From the NCBI GenBank assembly GCA_964557575.1, contig CAZLBC010000060.1, positions 1 to 28,506 on the forward strand: a DNA stretch of 28,506 nucleotides, read 5' to 3'. Positions 7,015 to 14,597 of the stretch are shown in pieces. Made by a program: the position numbers and the translations under genes. Each line of letters opens with the position of its first letter. Position 1 is the first letter of the stretch. The notes under the pieces are model-generated. The model did not search any database, was not told the DNA's origin, and saw only the letters and a list, made by a program, of their open reading frames with translations. The stretch comes from CAZLBC01 sp964557575. Lineage in GTDB: Bacteria; Planctomycetota; Phycisphaerae; SM23-33.

Positions 7015-9456
7015 TCACCGCTTCGCGGCCGCGGCCGGGCAGCGGGCCACCACCCACGAGACGCCCTCCTCGCCGCGGAAGTGAATGCTCTTGATCGGCG
7101 TCTTATCGTCCCGGCTGAAGACGGCGACCCGCAGGGCGTCGAACCGGCGGGGCGGCTTGCCGGGACCGCCCCACGTGTACCGGCCCGTGTTGTACCAGCC
7201 GCCCGTGCCGCGGGCAAGGGTGTGCCATGTTCCGTCACGGCGGATCGCGATCTTCCAGGCGGTATGCGGCTGGGGCTGGTTGGGGTAGACGCCGCTGAGG
7301 GCGATGGTGTTCGCCTCGACCGGTTCCTTCCAGGCGGCCTGCCAGTAGGCCGGATTGTTTTCCGGGACGACGCCGAGGTCAGCACCGAACCCCACGCCGT
7401 ACTCGTGCCACTGCGACGCCTTCCCGAAGCGGCCCGCCTGCGGGTCCCAGGCCACGTGGTCGGCCCCGCCGCGGAGCCCCTTCCCGTATGACGCGAGGTT
7501 GCCGGACAGGGTCGCATCGAGAAGAAGGTTGCGGGTGTCTTCGGGAAATCCCGATCGGGGCGCGGCCCCGGCTGCCGCGCCGCGCGGCGACTGGTGCCGC
7601 GGTGTCGCCGCCATGAGGCCGGCGATGGTCTCCGCCAGGTCTTCCCGCGATATCTTCGGGTGCAGGCGATGGTGCAGGGGATTGTCTTCCTTCGCGTTCC
7701 AGGCCACCGTGCCGTTGCCGGCGCACTCCAGGCGGCCGCGGGTCTCGGTCGTGAACAGCTCCGGGCGGACGGCGGCCAGGACCGCGACCTGGTCCCAGCT
7801 CGACCGCCCTTTCTCCAGGCAGCCGGCGTTGTTCCAGAGCCGGTAGGCCTCGCGGACGGGGTTGTGTTCGGGCGTCGCCGGCAGGCGGCGGTGGCCGGTC
7901 AGCACCGCCTTCCCGGCCGAGCTGAAGTATGCCGCCGTGGGCCACTTCTCCAGCAGCTCGGCGAGGTACGCGTCCATCCCGTTGCGGGTGAAGTTCCAGT
8001 CCTTTTTCGGTTTCTCCGGCGTGCCGCCCATGGCCACCCACCGGCTGACCTTCCGGCGGACCAGGCCGGCGGCCTCTTCGTTGCGCATCAGGTGGACCAG
8101 GGCGTGGGGGTGGCCCACCGTCACGATCGTGATGCTCCCGTCCGGGCGGGACCGGAGCATGTCCGTGTAGGCGGCGATCATATCCGTCGCGTCGTCGACG
8201 GTGTCGTGGCCGAAGGTCTCCGTATCGCGGGCGATGCGCCGGCAGTAGTGGTCCCGCGGGTCGCCGACGTCGCGCCCGGCGTACTGGCCGAGGGGCAGGT
8301 CGCCGCGGCCGTACCAGGTGTTGATCGCGTCGCAGACCCCCGCGCCGAACCGGTTGCGGCCGCTGCTGAAGATCACGCCGACCGGGTCGACCTCCCCCCG
8401 GTCCGCCAGGGCGTGCAGGAGGGCGAGGGCCCCGGCGTCGTCGCAGTCCGAGCCCATGTCCGTGTCGAAAATCACGGAGACCGGTTTCTTCTCACCGGCC
8501 GTGAGGCGCTCGACCAGCAGGTCCTCGAACGCGCCCCTGTCCTTCCACGCCGTGGCGACGTGCATGGTCTTCGCGCCGGGGTCGATCCGGGTGTACCCCT
8601 TCTCGTCCACCCGTATGCCCAGTTTCTCCATGGTGCACAGGTCCTGCCGGAAGGCGAGGTAGACGGCCACCGTGTCGAAGAGCGTGCTGCTGCGCTGCGC
8701 GAACGCGCCGTACTTCTTGTGCTGCGCCCAGATCCGGTAGTTCTCGATGATCGCCCGGGCGACCGGGGCCGACGAGGCGCGGACCGTTTTGTACTTCGCG
8801 CCCCGCAGGTGCACCAGGCCGCAGGTGTCCAGCGGCGTGATCGTGATATCCCAGGGTGCCGCGAGGGCCTTTTGACAGGCGCCGGCGTCGGCGCGGACGT
8901 TGTACTCGGCCGATATCTTCTTGCTGCCGCCGTAGCCGCGGCGGACGCTCCCGTGCATGCCCGCGAACCGGGCCTTTTCGGCGATGCGGGGCTCACGGCG
9001 GAGGGCCTCCGCGACGTTCGGCAGGGGGCCGACGGCGATCAGGGTAATCGGCCGCGGGGATGCCATGATCAGGTCGATCATCGCCTGAACGCCGTCCCGG
9101 TGGACGGTGCCCGGGTAGCGATCGAGGTCGTAGTCCGCGACCCACGCGGCCTGGGGGCCGGCGCCCGTTCGCCCGATGTCGAGCCCGATGCCGACGGGCA
9201 CGTCCGTCCGTCCCGCCCGCTGGAGGAATCTGGCGAACAGCGTGGCGCGGTACCGGGTGCGGCCCTGGTCGCCGACCACGAGCTTCAGGTCCAGCTCGGG
9301 GCTCTTCAGCAGGAAGCCGAGTGCCCAGGTGTCGTCGATGTCGTCGCCGATGTCGGAATCGTAGATGACGGGGATCTTTTTCTCCGGCGCCGCGGCGCCG
9401 AGCGCCGCGGCGGCCGCGAGGAGCAGGGCAAGCAGTGTCGTCATGGTCGTTTTCAT
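7015..9456 (-). CDS. secreted tandem nucleoside-hydrolase protein with C-terminal discoidin-like domain
   Basis: About 813 residues. Two in-frame ATGs lie 9 bp apart; I prefer the second (9456), which sits 8 bp after GGAAAGGA, while the first (9465) overlaps that motif. Numbering below is from the first. The signal peptide is Ala/Leu-rich, with cleavage near AAAPEK. Two IUNH-fold domains follow. Domain 1 (about 31-320) has YDSDIGDDIDD (35-45), PLDTC (211-215) and FDTVAV (263-268). Domain 2 (about 328-620) has FDTDMGSDCDD (333-343) and WDQVAV (557-562). Both keep the Asp cluster that binds Ca and the ribose. Residues 645-816 resemble an F5/8-type sugar-binding domain. Known members hydrolyse N-ribosides; export and duplication suggest a different glycan-related job. 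It lies 39-48 bp after lacI on the same strand, probably in the same transcript. Confidence 0.9.
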   Translation of the reverse strand: MKTTMTTLLALLLAAAAALGAAAPEKKIPVIYDSDIGDDIDDTWALGFLLKSPELDLKLVVGDQGRTRYRATLFARFLQRAGRTDVPVGIGLDIGRTGAGPQAAWVADYDLDRYPGTVHRDGVQAMIDLIMASPRPITLIAVGPLPNVAEALRREPRIAEKARFAGMHGSVRRGYGGSKKISAEYNVRADAGACQKALAAPWDITITPLDTCGLVHLRGAKYKTVRASSAPVARAIIENYRIWAQHKKYGAFAQRSSTLFDTVAVYLAFRQDLCTMEKLGIRVDEKGYTRIDPGAKTMHVATAWKDRGAFEDLLVERLTAGEKKPVSVIFDTDMGSDCDDAGALALLHALADRGEVDPVGVIFSSGRNRFGAGVCDAINTWYGRGDLPLGQYAGRDVGDPRDHYCRRIARDTETFGHDTVDDATDMIAAYTDMLRSRPDGSITIVTVGHPHALVHLMRNEEAAGLVRRKVSRWVAMGGTPEKPKKDWNFTRNGMDAYLAELLEKWPTAAYFSSAGKAVLTGHRRLPATPEHNPVREAYRLWNNAGCLEKGRSSWDQVAVLAAVRPELFTTETRGRLECAGNGTVAWNAKEDNPLHHRLHPKISREDLAETIAGLMAATPRHQSPRGAAAGAAPRSGFPEDTRNLLLDATLSGNLASYGKGLRGGADHVAWDPQAGRFGKASQWHEYGVGFGADLGVVPENNPAYWQAAWKEPVEANTIALSGVYPNQPQPHTAWKIAIRRDGTWHTLARGTGGWYNTGRYTWGGPGKPPRRFDALRVAVFSRDDKTPIKSIHFRGEEGVSWVVARCPAAAAKR

Positions 9457-9504
9457 GGTGTTCATCCTTTCCTTGAAATCGCGTCACCGGAGCGCTGTCG
9501 GCCG

Positions 9505-10572
9505 TCACGCTTCGCCCGGTATTCGTTCCCGGTTGCCGGCGCGGGGCGCGGCGACGGAGTGTCTCTCGATCAAGGTTACGGGAAGCACGACGCGCTGCGG
9601 CGCGGTGTCCCCGCCGGCGCCGGGTCCGTCCAGCAGCATCGCGACGGCCGCGCGGCCCATTGCGGCGTTGTCCTGGGCGACCGCGGTCAGCGGGATCCGC
9701 AGGAAGTCGACCCAGGCCGGGTCGTCGAAGCAGATGACCGACATGTCTTCCGGGACGGCCAGGTCCGCTTCCGCGAGTGCCCGCAGGACGCCCATGGCGA
9801 CCAGGCTCCCCGCCGCCCACACGGCCGTGACGTCGTCCCGCCGGGCCAGCAGGGCGACCATGCTTTCGTAGCCGTTCATTTCGCTGAAATCGCTACCGGC
9901 GATCAGCGTCTTGTCGACGGCGAGGCCGTTATTCGCCATAGCGTCGCGGTAGCCGCGGATACGTTCTTTTCCGGGCAGGGTCCCGGGCAGACCGCCGACA
10001 CAGGCGATGACCCGGTGCCCCCGAGCCGCCAGGTAGTCGACCGCGTGCCGGGCGCCGCCGCAGTTGTCGGAGACGACGTACGGCAGCCGGAGATCGGGAA
10101 AGCACCGGTCCACGACGACAACGGGCAGCCGGCCGTTCTCGTACCGGCGGAGGTGCGCGCCCGACTGCCCGACGGGGAACACGACCAGCCCGTCGACGTC
10201 ACGGCCTTCGAGGATCTGCAGCGACCTGATCTCGACGGCGGTATCCTCGCGCGTATCGCACAGGATGATGGCGTAGCCGCGCTGCCCGGCTTCCATCTCC
10301 ACGCTCCGGGCGGTGCCGGCGAAGAAGGGGTTGGATATGTCCGGTATGACGAGGCCGACGGTCATGCTGCGGCGCATCCGCAGGCCGCGGGCGATCTGGT
10401 TCGGCGAGTAGTCCAGCCGTGCGGCCAGTGCGAGGACGGCCTCCTCGGTTTCCCGGCTGATCCGGTACTGCCGGGCACGGCCGTTGAGGACGCGCGAGAC
10501 GGTGGTGGCGGATATGCCGAGCCGGTCGGCCATGTTCTGCAGCGTGACGCGCTGTTCCGGTTCCCGGGACAC
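9505..10572 (-). CDS. LacI-family transcriptional regulator
   Basis: 355 residues from the GTG at 10572, which has GAAAGGG 5 bp upstream; an in-frame ATG at 10614 lies inside the operator and lacks a ribosome site. The helix-turn-helix is VTLQNMADRLGISATTVSRV near the start, with the hinge helix around SPNQIARGLRMR. The effector domain is a periplasmic-binding-protein fold (SMTVGLVIPDISNPFF onward, CFDDPAW near residue 290). LacI regulators bind a sugar and release their operator. Its operator-promoter lies directly upstream. The context, a GH51 enzyme upstream and an exported hydrolase downstream on the same strand, suggests an arabinose- or nucleoside-like inducer. Confidence 0.95.
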   Translation of the reverse strand: MSREPEQRVTLQNMADRLGISATTVSRVLNGRARQYRISRETEEAVLALAARLDYSPNQIARGLRMRRSMTVGLVIPDISNPFFAGTARSVEMEAGQRGYAIILCDTREDTAVEIRSLQILEGRDVDGLVVFPVGQSGAHLRRYENGRLPVVVVDRCFPDLRLPYVVSDNCGGARHAVDYLAARGHRVIACVGGLPGTLPGKERIRGYRDAMANNGLAVDKTLIAGSDFSEMNGYESMVALLARRDDVTAVWAAGSLVAMGVLRALAEADLAVPEDMSVICFDDPAWVDFLRIPLTAVAQDNAAMGRAAVAMLLDGPGAGGDTAPQRVVLPVTLIERHSVAAPRAGNRERIPGEA

Positions 10573-10608
10573 GGGGGCCCTTTCAGTACATGCGATAAAA
10601 AAGTCTAT

Positions 10609-10624
10609 GCACAAACGTTTGTGC
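10609..10624. promoter_or_regulatory. LacI-type operator
   Basis: GCACAAACGTTTGTGC is a perfect 16-bp palindrome with the central CG typical of LacI/GalR operators. It follows the -10 of the lacI promoter by one base, so a bound repressor would cover the transcription start. Autoregulation is the simplest reading. Confidence 0.85.
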
Positions 10625-10625
10625 T

Positions 10626-10654
10626 ATTATTGACCAGTTCAGGTATGCTGTCAA
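10626..10654 (-). promoter_or_regulatory. sigma70-type promoter of lacI
   Basis: On the minus strand, TTGACA (10649-10654), 17 bp, AATAAT (10626-10631): 11 of 12 consensus positions with ideal spacing. It lies in the 105-bp gap after the GH51 gene, so lacI and the hydrolase gene can be transcribed apart from GH51. Confidence 0.75.
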
Positions 10655-10677
10655 GACCCGGGACATGATGCCGGTCG

Positions 10678-13140
10678 TTATTCTTTCAGGGGGATCCTGA
10701 AAATAGACGCCGAGTAGGCCGGCACGGGGAGTGCGGCCGGATCCTTGAGGGGGCCGTTCTCGATGGCGACCGCCTGCTTGGCGGCGCTGTTGAACGCGTC
10801 GGGGTCCTCCCCGGCGACGGTATGGGCGGTGCCGCCGCCCGACGGTGTCGCGCCCGACAGGTCCACCCGGAGGATGTATCCCCGCGGGTTGGGATTGACC
10901 GCGCCGATCGTCAGGGTCTTCCCGTCGCCGGTGAGTGCCGCGGCCACGTCGATGTCCAACAGGCGGGCGTTGCCCGCGACCGAAACCGGGACGGTCCCGT
11001 ACAGGCGGCGGTACATCTTCAGCGCGACGCCGGTGGTGGCGAAAAAGGCCTTCGTCTTCGTCGTCTTGATGCAGCCGATCACGTTGACCGTCTGGGCATA
11101 GTGCGCCATCGTGATGATGTCCGTGTTGCGGCCGTATTCCTGGATGGCGGCGGCGACGCCCAGGGCGTCCTTGAGCCGGTAGCGGCAGCCGAGTTCGCCG
11201 TAGATATAGGGCCGGTGCCAGTAGTTCCACTCGTCCATGGCGATCGGCACCTTCCGTTCCGGCAGCAGGTCCAGTTCGGCCTGCAGCTTCCGGTGTCCGG
11301 CCGCTTTGCGGCGAATCTGTTCTCGCAACTGGCCCACGTGCGCGGCGGTGTCGTCCTGGTTTCCGCAGTAGAAGTGCTCGGAGATCAGGTCCATGCGGTC
11401 GGCGCACTGCTCCAGCATGCCCCGCGACCATCCCCGCTTTTCCCGCGGATCGGGCTTTTTGTTGACCCGCCCGAGGTCGCCGACGCCGATGAGTTTCAGC
11501 GACGGGTCCGCCGCGAGCATCTTTGCGGCCGCCCGGTTGTGCTTCAGCGTGTAGTGGGAGAGCTTCATGTAACCGAGCTGCCACGGGCCGAACATCTCGT
11601 TGCCCACGCACCAGTACGTGACGTTATAGGGTTTCCGGTGCCCGTTTCGCGCCCGCAGCGCCCCGCCCGGCGTATCCGGCGAGCCGTTGCAGTACTCAAC
11701 TTCCTGCGCGGCGGAGAAGGCGTCGCCGAACCCGGTGTTGACGGCGATGACCGGCTCGGCGTCGACCGCGCGGCAGAACGCGATGAACTCGTCGATGCCG
11801 AAATCGTTGTGCTCCACGCCGGTCCAGGCGGGATTCTTGCGCGGCGGCCGCCGGTCGCGGGGACCGATGCCGTCCCGCCAGTCATAGCCGCTGACGAAGT
11901 TGCCGCCGGGCCACCGGTACATCGTGCCGTCGAGTTCCTTCAGCAGCCTGAGCGTGTCGGGCCGCATGCCCTCGACGTTGTCCGCCGGCATCAGCGAGAC
12001 GGTACCGATCAGCGCGGCGCCCGTCTCGACCGCGATCGACAGCCGCCCGTTCGCCGTCGTTTTTTTCGCCGCGAAGGCGAGGGCGACCCGCCGGTAGCCG
12101 CCGCCCGGCTCCCGGGTGATCTCCTTTGTGCCGTCGCACCCGGTCAGCGCGACCGTCACGGACGACGCCGCGTTGCCGGCGGGTTTCAGTTGGATATGGC
12201 CGGTGTATTTTTTCCCCTTTTCCAGCGCGAGGTGGTTCTGCCGGATTCCCGACCCGGCGGCCACCCGGGGGGCGTGCTCACCGACAAAGCTGTCTGTGCG
12301 GACCATCGTCACGCCGCCCGGTTTCCCGGTGATCTCCCACGGCGAGGCGCCCACGACCGGGATGAAGTCGGGGTCGTCGATTTTCGCGCCCCGGTAGGGG
12401 TTGTAGTCGGGGGTGACGGGGAAGTAGAACTTCCGGTCTTCCAGCATCTCGGCCCAGATGCCGCCGTAGATGCACCGGCCGAGGTGTTCGATGAACTGGC
12501 CGTAGATGAAGGGGTGCAGCGGCGGGCGTTTTTCCGCGATAGCGACGACGACCGCGGGCTCCACGTCTTCCAGTGCCAGGGGGGCGAGCGAGACGTCGTC
12601 GAACCACGCCTTTCCCGTAGCGTGGCCCCAGCCCCCGAAGAGGCAGTTGACGGTCAGTTTCTTCTGCGTCGGCCCGGTGCGGACGACCGCCTCCAGCCGT
12701 GTCCAGTCCGCGGTGCCGCTGACGGCCTTCGTCCGTGCGGGCCGGACCTCGTGGATGTTCAGCAGCGCACCGGCGCCGTCGGTCGGGACGACCTTCTCGG
12801 TCTTGACCCAGCCGGAGAGCAGGTAGGTTTTTCCGGGCCTGACGGCTACCGTGGTCTGCCAGCTCAGGTCGCCGCCGGCGGACGAGTCGATCACGACGCA
12901 CTTTCCGTCGTTGCGGCCGTCGTCGGTGTAGGAAAACGCCCCCTTTCCCTGCCAGGTCTTCGGCTGCCAGCCGGCGGGGGCGTCTTCGGCGGCCGTTTCG
13001 AATCCCTCGCCGGGGAGGATGTTCTTCCCGGCCAGTTGCGACCAGTCCGCGGCGGAGGGCGGGTCTTTTTTGGCGGTCCGGAGTTCGGAACAGGAAACGC
13101 AGAGTACGCAGGCGAGGATGAAACACGCGGGTCGGGTCAT
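10678..13140 (-). CDS. GH51 alpha-L-arabinofuranosidase, lipoprotein, with N-terminal CBM-like domain
   Basis: 820 residues, started by an ATG preceded by AAGGAGAG. The N-terminus is a lipoprotein-type signal (CVLCVSC, Cys17). Residues ~40-190 are a CBM4/9-like beta-sandwich (typical YLLSGWVKT at 106-114 and WFDDVSL at 179-185). The GH51 part starts near 205 (HPFIYGQFIEHLGR). CVGNEMFG (511-518) places the acid/base at Glu515 and IAMDEWNYW (633-641) the nucleophile at Glu637, the two retaining-mechanism carboxylates of clan GH-A. The C-terminal beta-sandwich is present. The family removes terminal L-arabinofuranosyl units from arabinan, arabinoxylan or arabinogalactan. The promoter lies at 13202-13230. 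The LacI regulator is encoded immediately downstream. Confidence 0.95.
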   Translation of the reverse strand: MTRPACFILACVLCVSCSELRTAKKDPPSAADWSQLAGKNILPGEGFETAAEDAPAGWQPKTWQGKGAFSYTDDGRNDGKCVVIDSSAGGDLSWQTTVAVRPGKTYLLSGWVKTEKVVPTDGAGALLNIHEVRPARTKAVSGTADWTRLEAVVRTGPTQKKLTVNCLFGGWGHATGKAWFDDVSLAPLALEDVEPAVVVAIAEKRPPLHPFIYGQFIEHLGRCIYGGIWAEMLEDRKFYFPVTPDYNPYRGAKIDDPDFIPVVGASPWEITGKPGGVTMVRTDSFVGEHAPRVAAGSGIRQNHLALEKGKKYTGHIQLKPAGNAASSVTVALTGCDGTKEITREPGGGYRRVALAFAAKKTTANGRLSIAVETGAALIGTVSLMPADNVEGMRPDTLRLLKELDGTMYRWPGGNFVSGYDWRDGIGPRDRRPPRKNPAWTGVEHNDFGIDEFIAFCRAVDAEPVIAVNTGFGDAFSAAQEVEYCNGSPDTPGGALRARNGHRKPYNVTYWCVGNEMFGPWQLGYMKLSHYTLKHNRAAAKMLAADPSLKLIGVGDLGRVNKKPDPREKRGWSRGMLEQCADRMDLISEHFYCGNQDDTAAHVGQLREQIRRKAAGHRKLQAELDLLPERKVPIAMDEWNYWHRPYIYGELGCRYRLKDALGVAAAIQEYGRNTDIITMAHYAQTVNVIGCIKTTKTKAFFATTGVALKMYRRLYGTVPVSVAGNARLLDIDVAAALTGDGKTLTIGAVNPNPRGYILRVDLSGATPSGGGTAHTVAGEDPDAFNSAAKQAVAIENGPLKDPAALPVPAYSASIFRIPLKE

Positions 13141-13201
13141 GGTTTCTCTCCTTGTCGGTCGTCCCGGTGGGGTGGGATGGTCTCAGGCAGACCGTGATAG
13201 A

Positions 13202-13230
13202 ACAGTAACGCACATACAATGTGTTTTCAA
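13202..13230 (-). promoter_or_regulatory. promoter of GH51 gene with inverted repeat in the spacer
   Basis: On the minus strand, TTGAAA (13225-13230), 17 bp, TACTGT (13202-13207). The spacer holds a perfect inverted repeat CACAT-ACA-ATGTG (13211-13223), which shares the GCACA...TGTG look of the lacI operator and may be a weaker site for the same repressor. It lies about 60 bp upstream of the start codon. Confidence 0.5.
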
Positions 13231-13273
13231 GCGTGTGTATTGCGGCGAGGGTACACCGCAACCCGGAATGGTG

Positions 13274-13302
13274 TTGATTTCGCGCCGGTGAACGGCTACG
13301 GT
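13274..13302 (+). promoter_or_regulatory. possible promoter of the 13355 gene
   Basis: TTGATT (13274-13279), 17 bp, TACGGT (13297-13302), 53 bp upstream of the start codon. The -10 is weak; GC-rich context makes this tentative. Confidence 0.35.
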
Positions 13303-13354
13303 TGCAGGGTAACCGGTTCCGTATTCACTTTCCCGGGAGACAAAGGAGAATTCC

Positions 13355-14290
13355 ATGTCCGTTCGTTGTTCATTCGGCAGAACAGTCTTCTTCGCGCTCG
13401 TGTTTCACCTCGCCGCCGCGCTGCCGGCGGCCGAAATCCGGCACCGCTTTCTCGCCATGGACGAGTCCGGCCGCCAGGTTGTCTTTGTCGACGAGAACGA
13501 CGCCGCAAAAAACTGGACTATCCCCCTCAAAAGCAAATTCCGCGATATCCAGCTCATCGGCGGCGGGAAGATCATGATCGCCGGACGGGGGGGCTACCGG
13601 GAGTACGACCTGCGGACCCGAAAGCTCCTGAAGGAGTACGCGCCGCCGCGTAACGAGAAAGGGAAGAAGGCCGGCATCGAATCGGCCCGGCGGCTGTCCG
13701 ACGGCCGCACCGTCCTCGGCATGAACGCACCGAAGGGTATCACGATCGTTGAACTGGACAACAGCGACCGGGAATTGCGCCGGGCCGCGTTCCCGGGCAC
13801 CCGCACCCTGCGCCTCATGCGGATGACCCCGCGGGAAACGGTCCTCTTCACCACGGCCGGCAAGCCCTGCGCGAAGCTGGTCGAAGGGACCCTCGACGGG
13901 ACGGTCGTCCGGTCCATACCTCTTGAAGGCATCAAATACGGATACCAGGCGCTGGTGTGGCAGGGGGGCGGTTACGTCGTCAGCGCCGGGTATGCCGGCA
14001 AGATCCTGTTCCTCGATGCGCAGGGCGGCGTGATTCGCACGGCAGGGGAGGCGGCGAAACAGGCCGGACTGAAGACGAAGTTCTACGCCGGGTTCCAGGT
14101 GCTCGACAGCGGCGATATCGTGGTTTGCAACTGGCTGGGACATAAGCGGAAGGATTCCCGCGGCGGACCGCAGCTTTTGCAGTTCGATCGGGACGGAACA
14201 CTGGTCTGGCAGTGGCACGACTCGAAACTCGCCGGCTGCCTCGACGGGATCATCATCCTCGACGATCTCGACACGTCCGTCCTGGAATAA
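13355..14290 (+). CDS. secreted beta-propeller-like protein of unknown function
   Basis: 311 residues with a strong ribosome site (AAAGGAG, 6 bp before ATG) and a signal peptide ending near LPAAEI (about 26). The rest is a run of repeating beta-hairpin units, each with a hydrophobic strand, a Gly turn and a D/G-rich loop (GGGKIMIAGRGGY, SDGRTVLGMN, GGGYVVSAGYAGKILFLD, DSGDIVVCNWLG), fitting a six- or seven-bladed propeller of the PQQ/WD-like kind. No catalytic motif is evident. It is divergent from the GH51 gene and convergent with the beta-helix gene, so a sugar-sensing or binding role is only a guess. Confidence 0.85.
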   Translation: MSVRCSFGRTVFFALVFHLAAALPAAEIRHRFLAMDESGRQVVFVDENDAAKNWTIPLKSKFRDIQLIGGGKIMIAGRGGYREYDLRTRKLLKEYAPPRNEKGKKAGIESARRLSDGRTVLGMNAPKGITIVELDNSDRELRRAAFPGTRTLRLMRMTPRETVLFTTAGKPCAKLVEGTLDGTVVRSIPLEGIKYGYQALVWQGGGYVVSAGYAGKILFLDAQGGVIRTAGEAAKQAGLKTKFYAGFQVLDSGDIVVCNWLGHKRKDSRGGPQLLQFDRDGTLVWQWHDSKLAGCLDGIIILDDLDTSVLE

Positions 14291-14367
14291 CAGCTACGGG
14301 GAAGGGATGGGAGCCGTTCCGTGCGCTGGTGGAAACAGCCCACGCCAACCGGGGCACATCCTCACCG

Positions 14368-14532
14368 GTGCGATTTTTTGCCGCATTCTTGGGTGGCTTT
14401 CTCATCCTGGTCGGCGCGCGTTCGCCCACGGCTGCACCAGCGGGAATTTCGCCGGCATGGGTCCTGGTGCTCGCCGGGATCGGTTCGGCGGCCCTGGTAG
14501 TGACCCGGCCGGGCCGGCGGGAGGCTACCTGA
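14368..14532 (+). CDS. possible small two-helix membrane protein
   Basis: A GTG-started frame of 54 residues would encode two hydrophobic stretches (FFAAFLGGFLILVG and AWVLVLAGIGSAALVV) joined by a short Pro/Ala loop and ending in a basic tail (RPGRRE), which is the expected pattern for a small inner-membrane protein. The ribosome site is poor, and the frame could also be opened further upstream inside the preceding gene. It may be chance in GC-rich DNA. Confidence 0.35.
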   Translation: MRFFAAFLGGFLILVGARSPTAAPAGISPAWVLVLAGIGSAALVVTRPGRREAT

Positions 14533-14560
14533 GGTCGAACCGCCGGGCTCAGGGTCCGGG

Positions 14561-14590
14561 AGACCGGGCGCGGTTTGCCCCGCCCGGTCT
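14561..14590. terminator. strong hairpin between convergent genes
   Basis: A perfect 10-bp stem (AGACCGGGCG / CGCCCGGTCT) with a 10-nt loop, 7 bp past the stop codon of the minus-strand gene ending at 14598 and downstream of the plus-strand genes. There is no T-run, so it may act as a bidirectional barrier or an intrinsic terminator of the GC-rich type. Confidence 0.55.
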
Positions 14591-14597
14591 TGCGGCA

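Noticed and set aside
7594..10668. Plus-strand open frame of over 1000 codons opposite the hydrolase and lacI genes
   Set aside because: An antisense shadow in GC-rich DNA: the translation is rich in R, G, V and A without domains, while the minus strand encodes clear families.
10822..13197. Plus-strand frame of 791 codons opposite the GH51 gene
   Set aside because: Same shadow effect; no motifs and low complexity.
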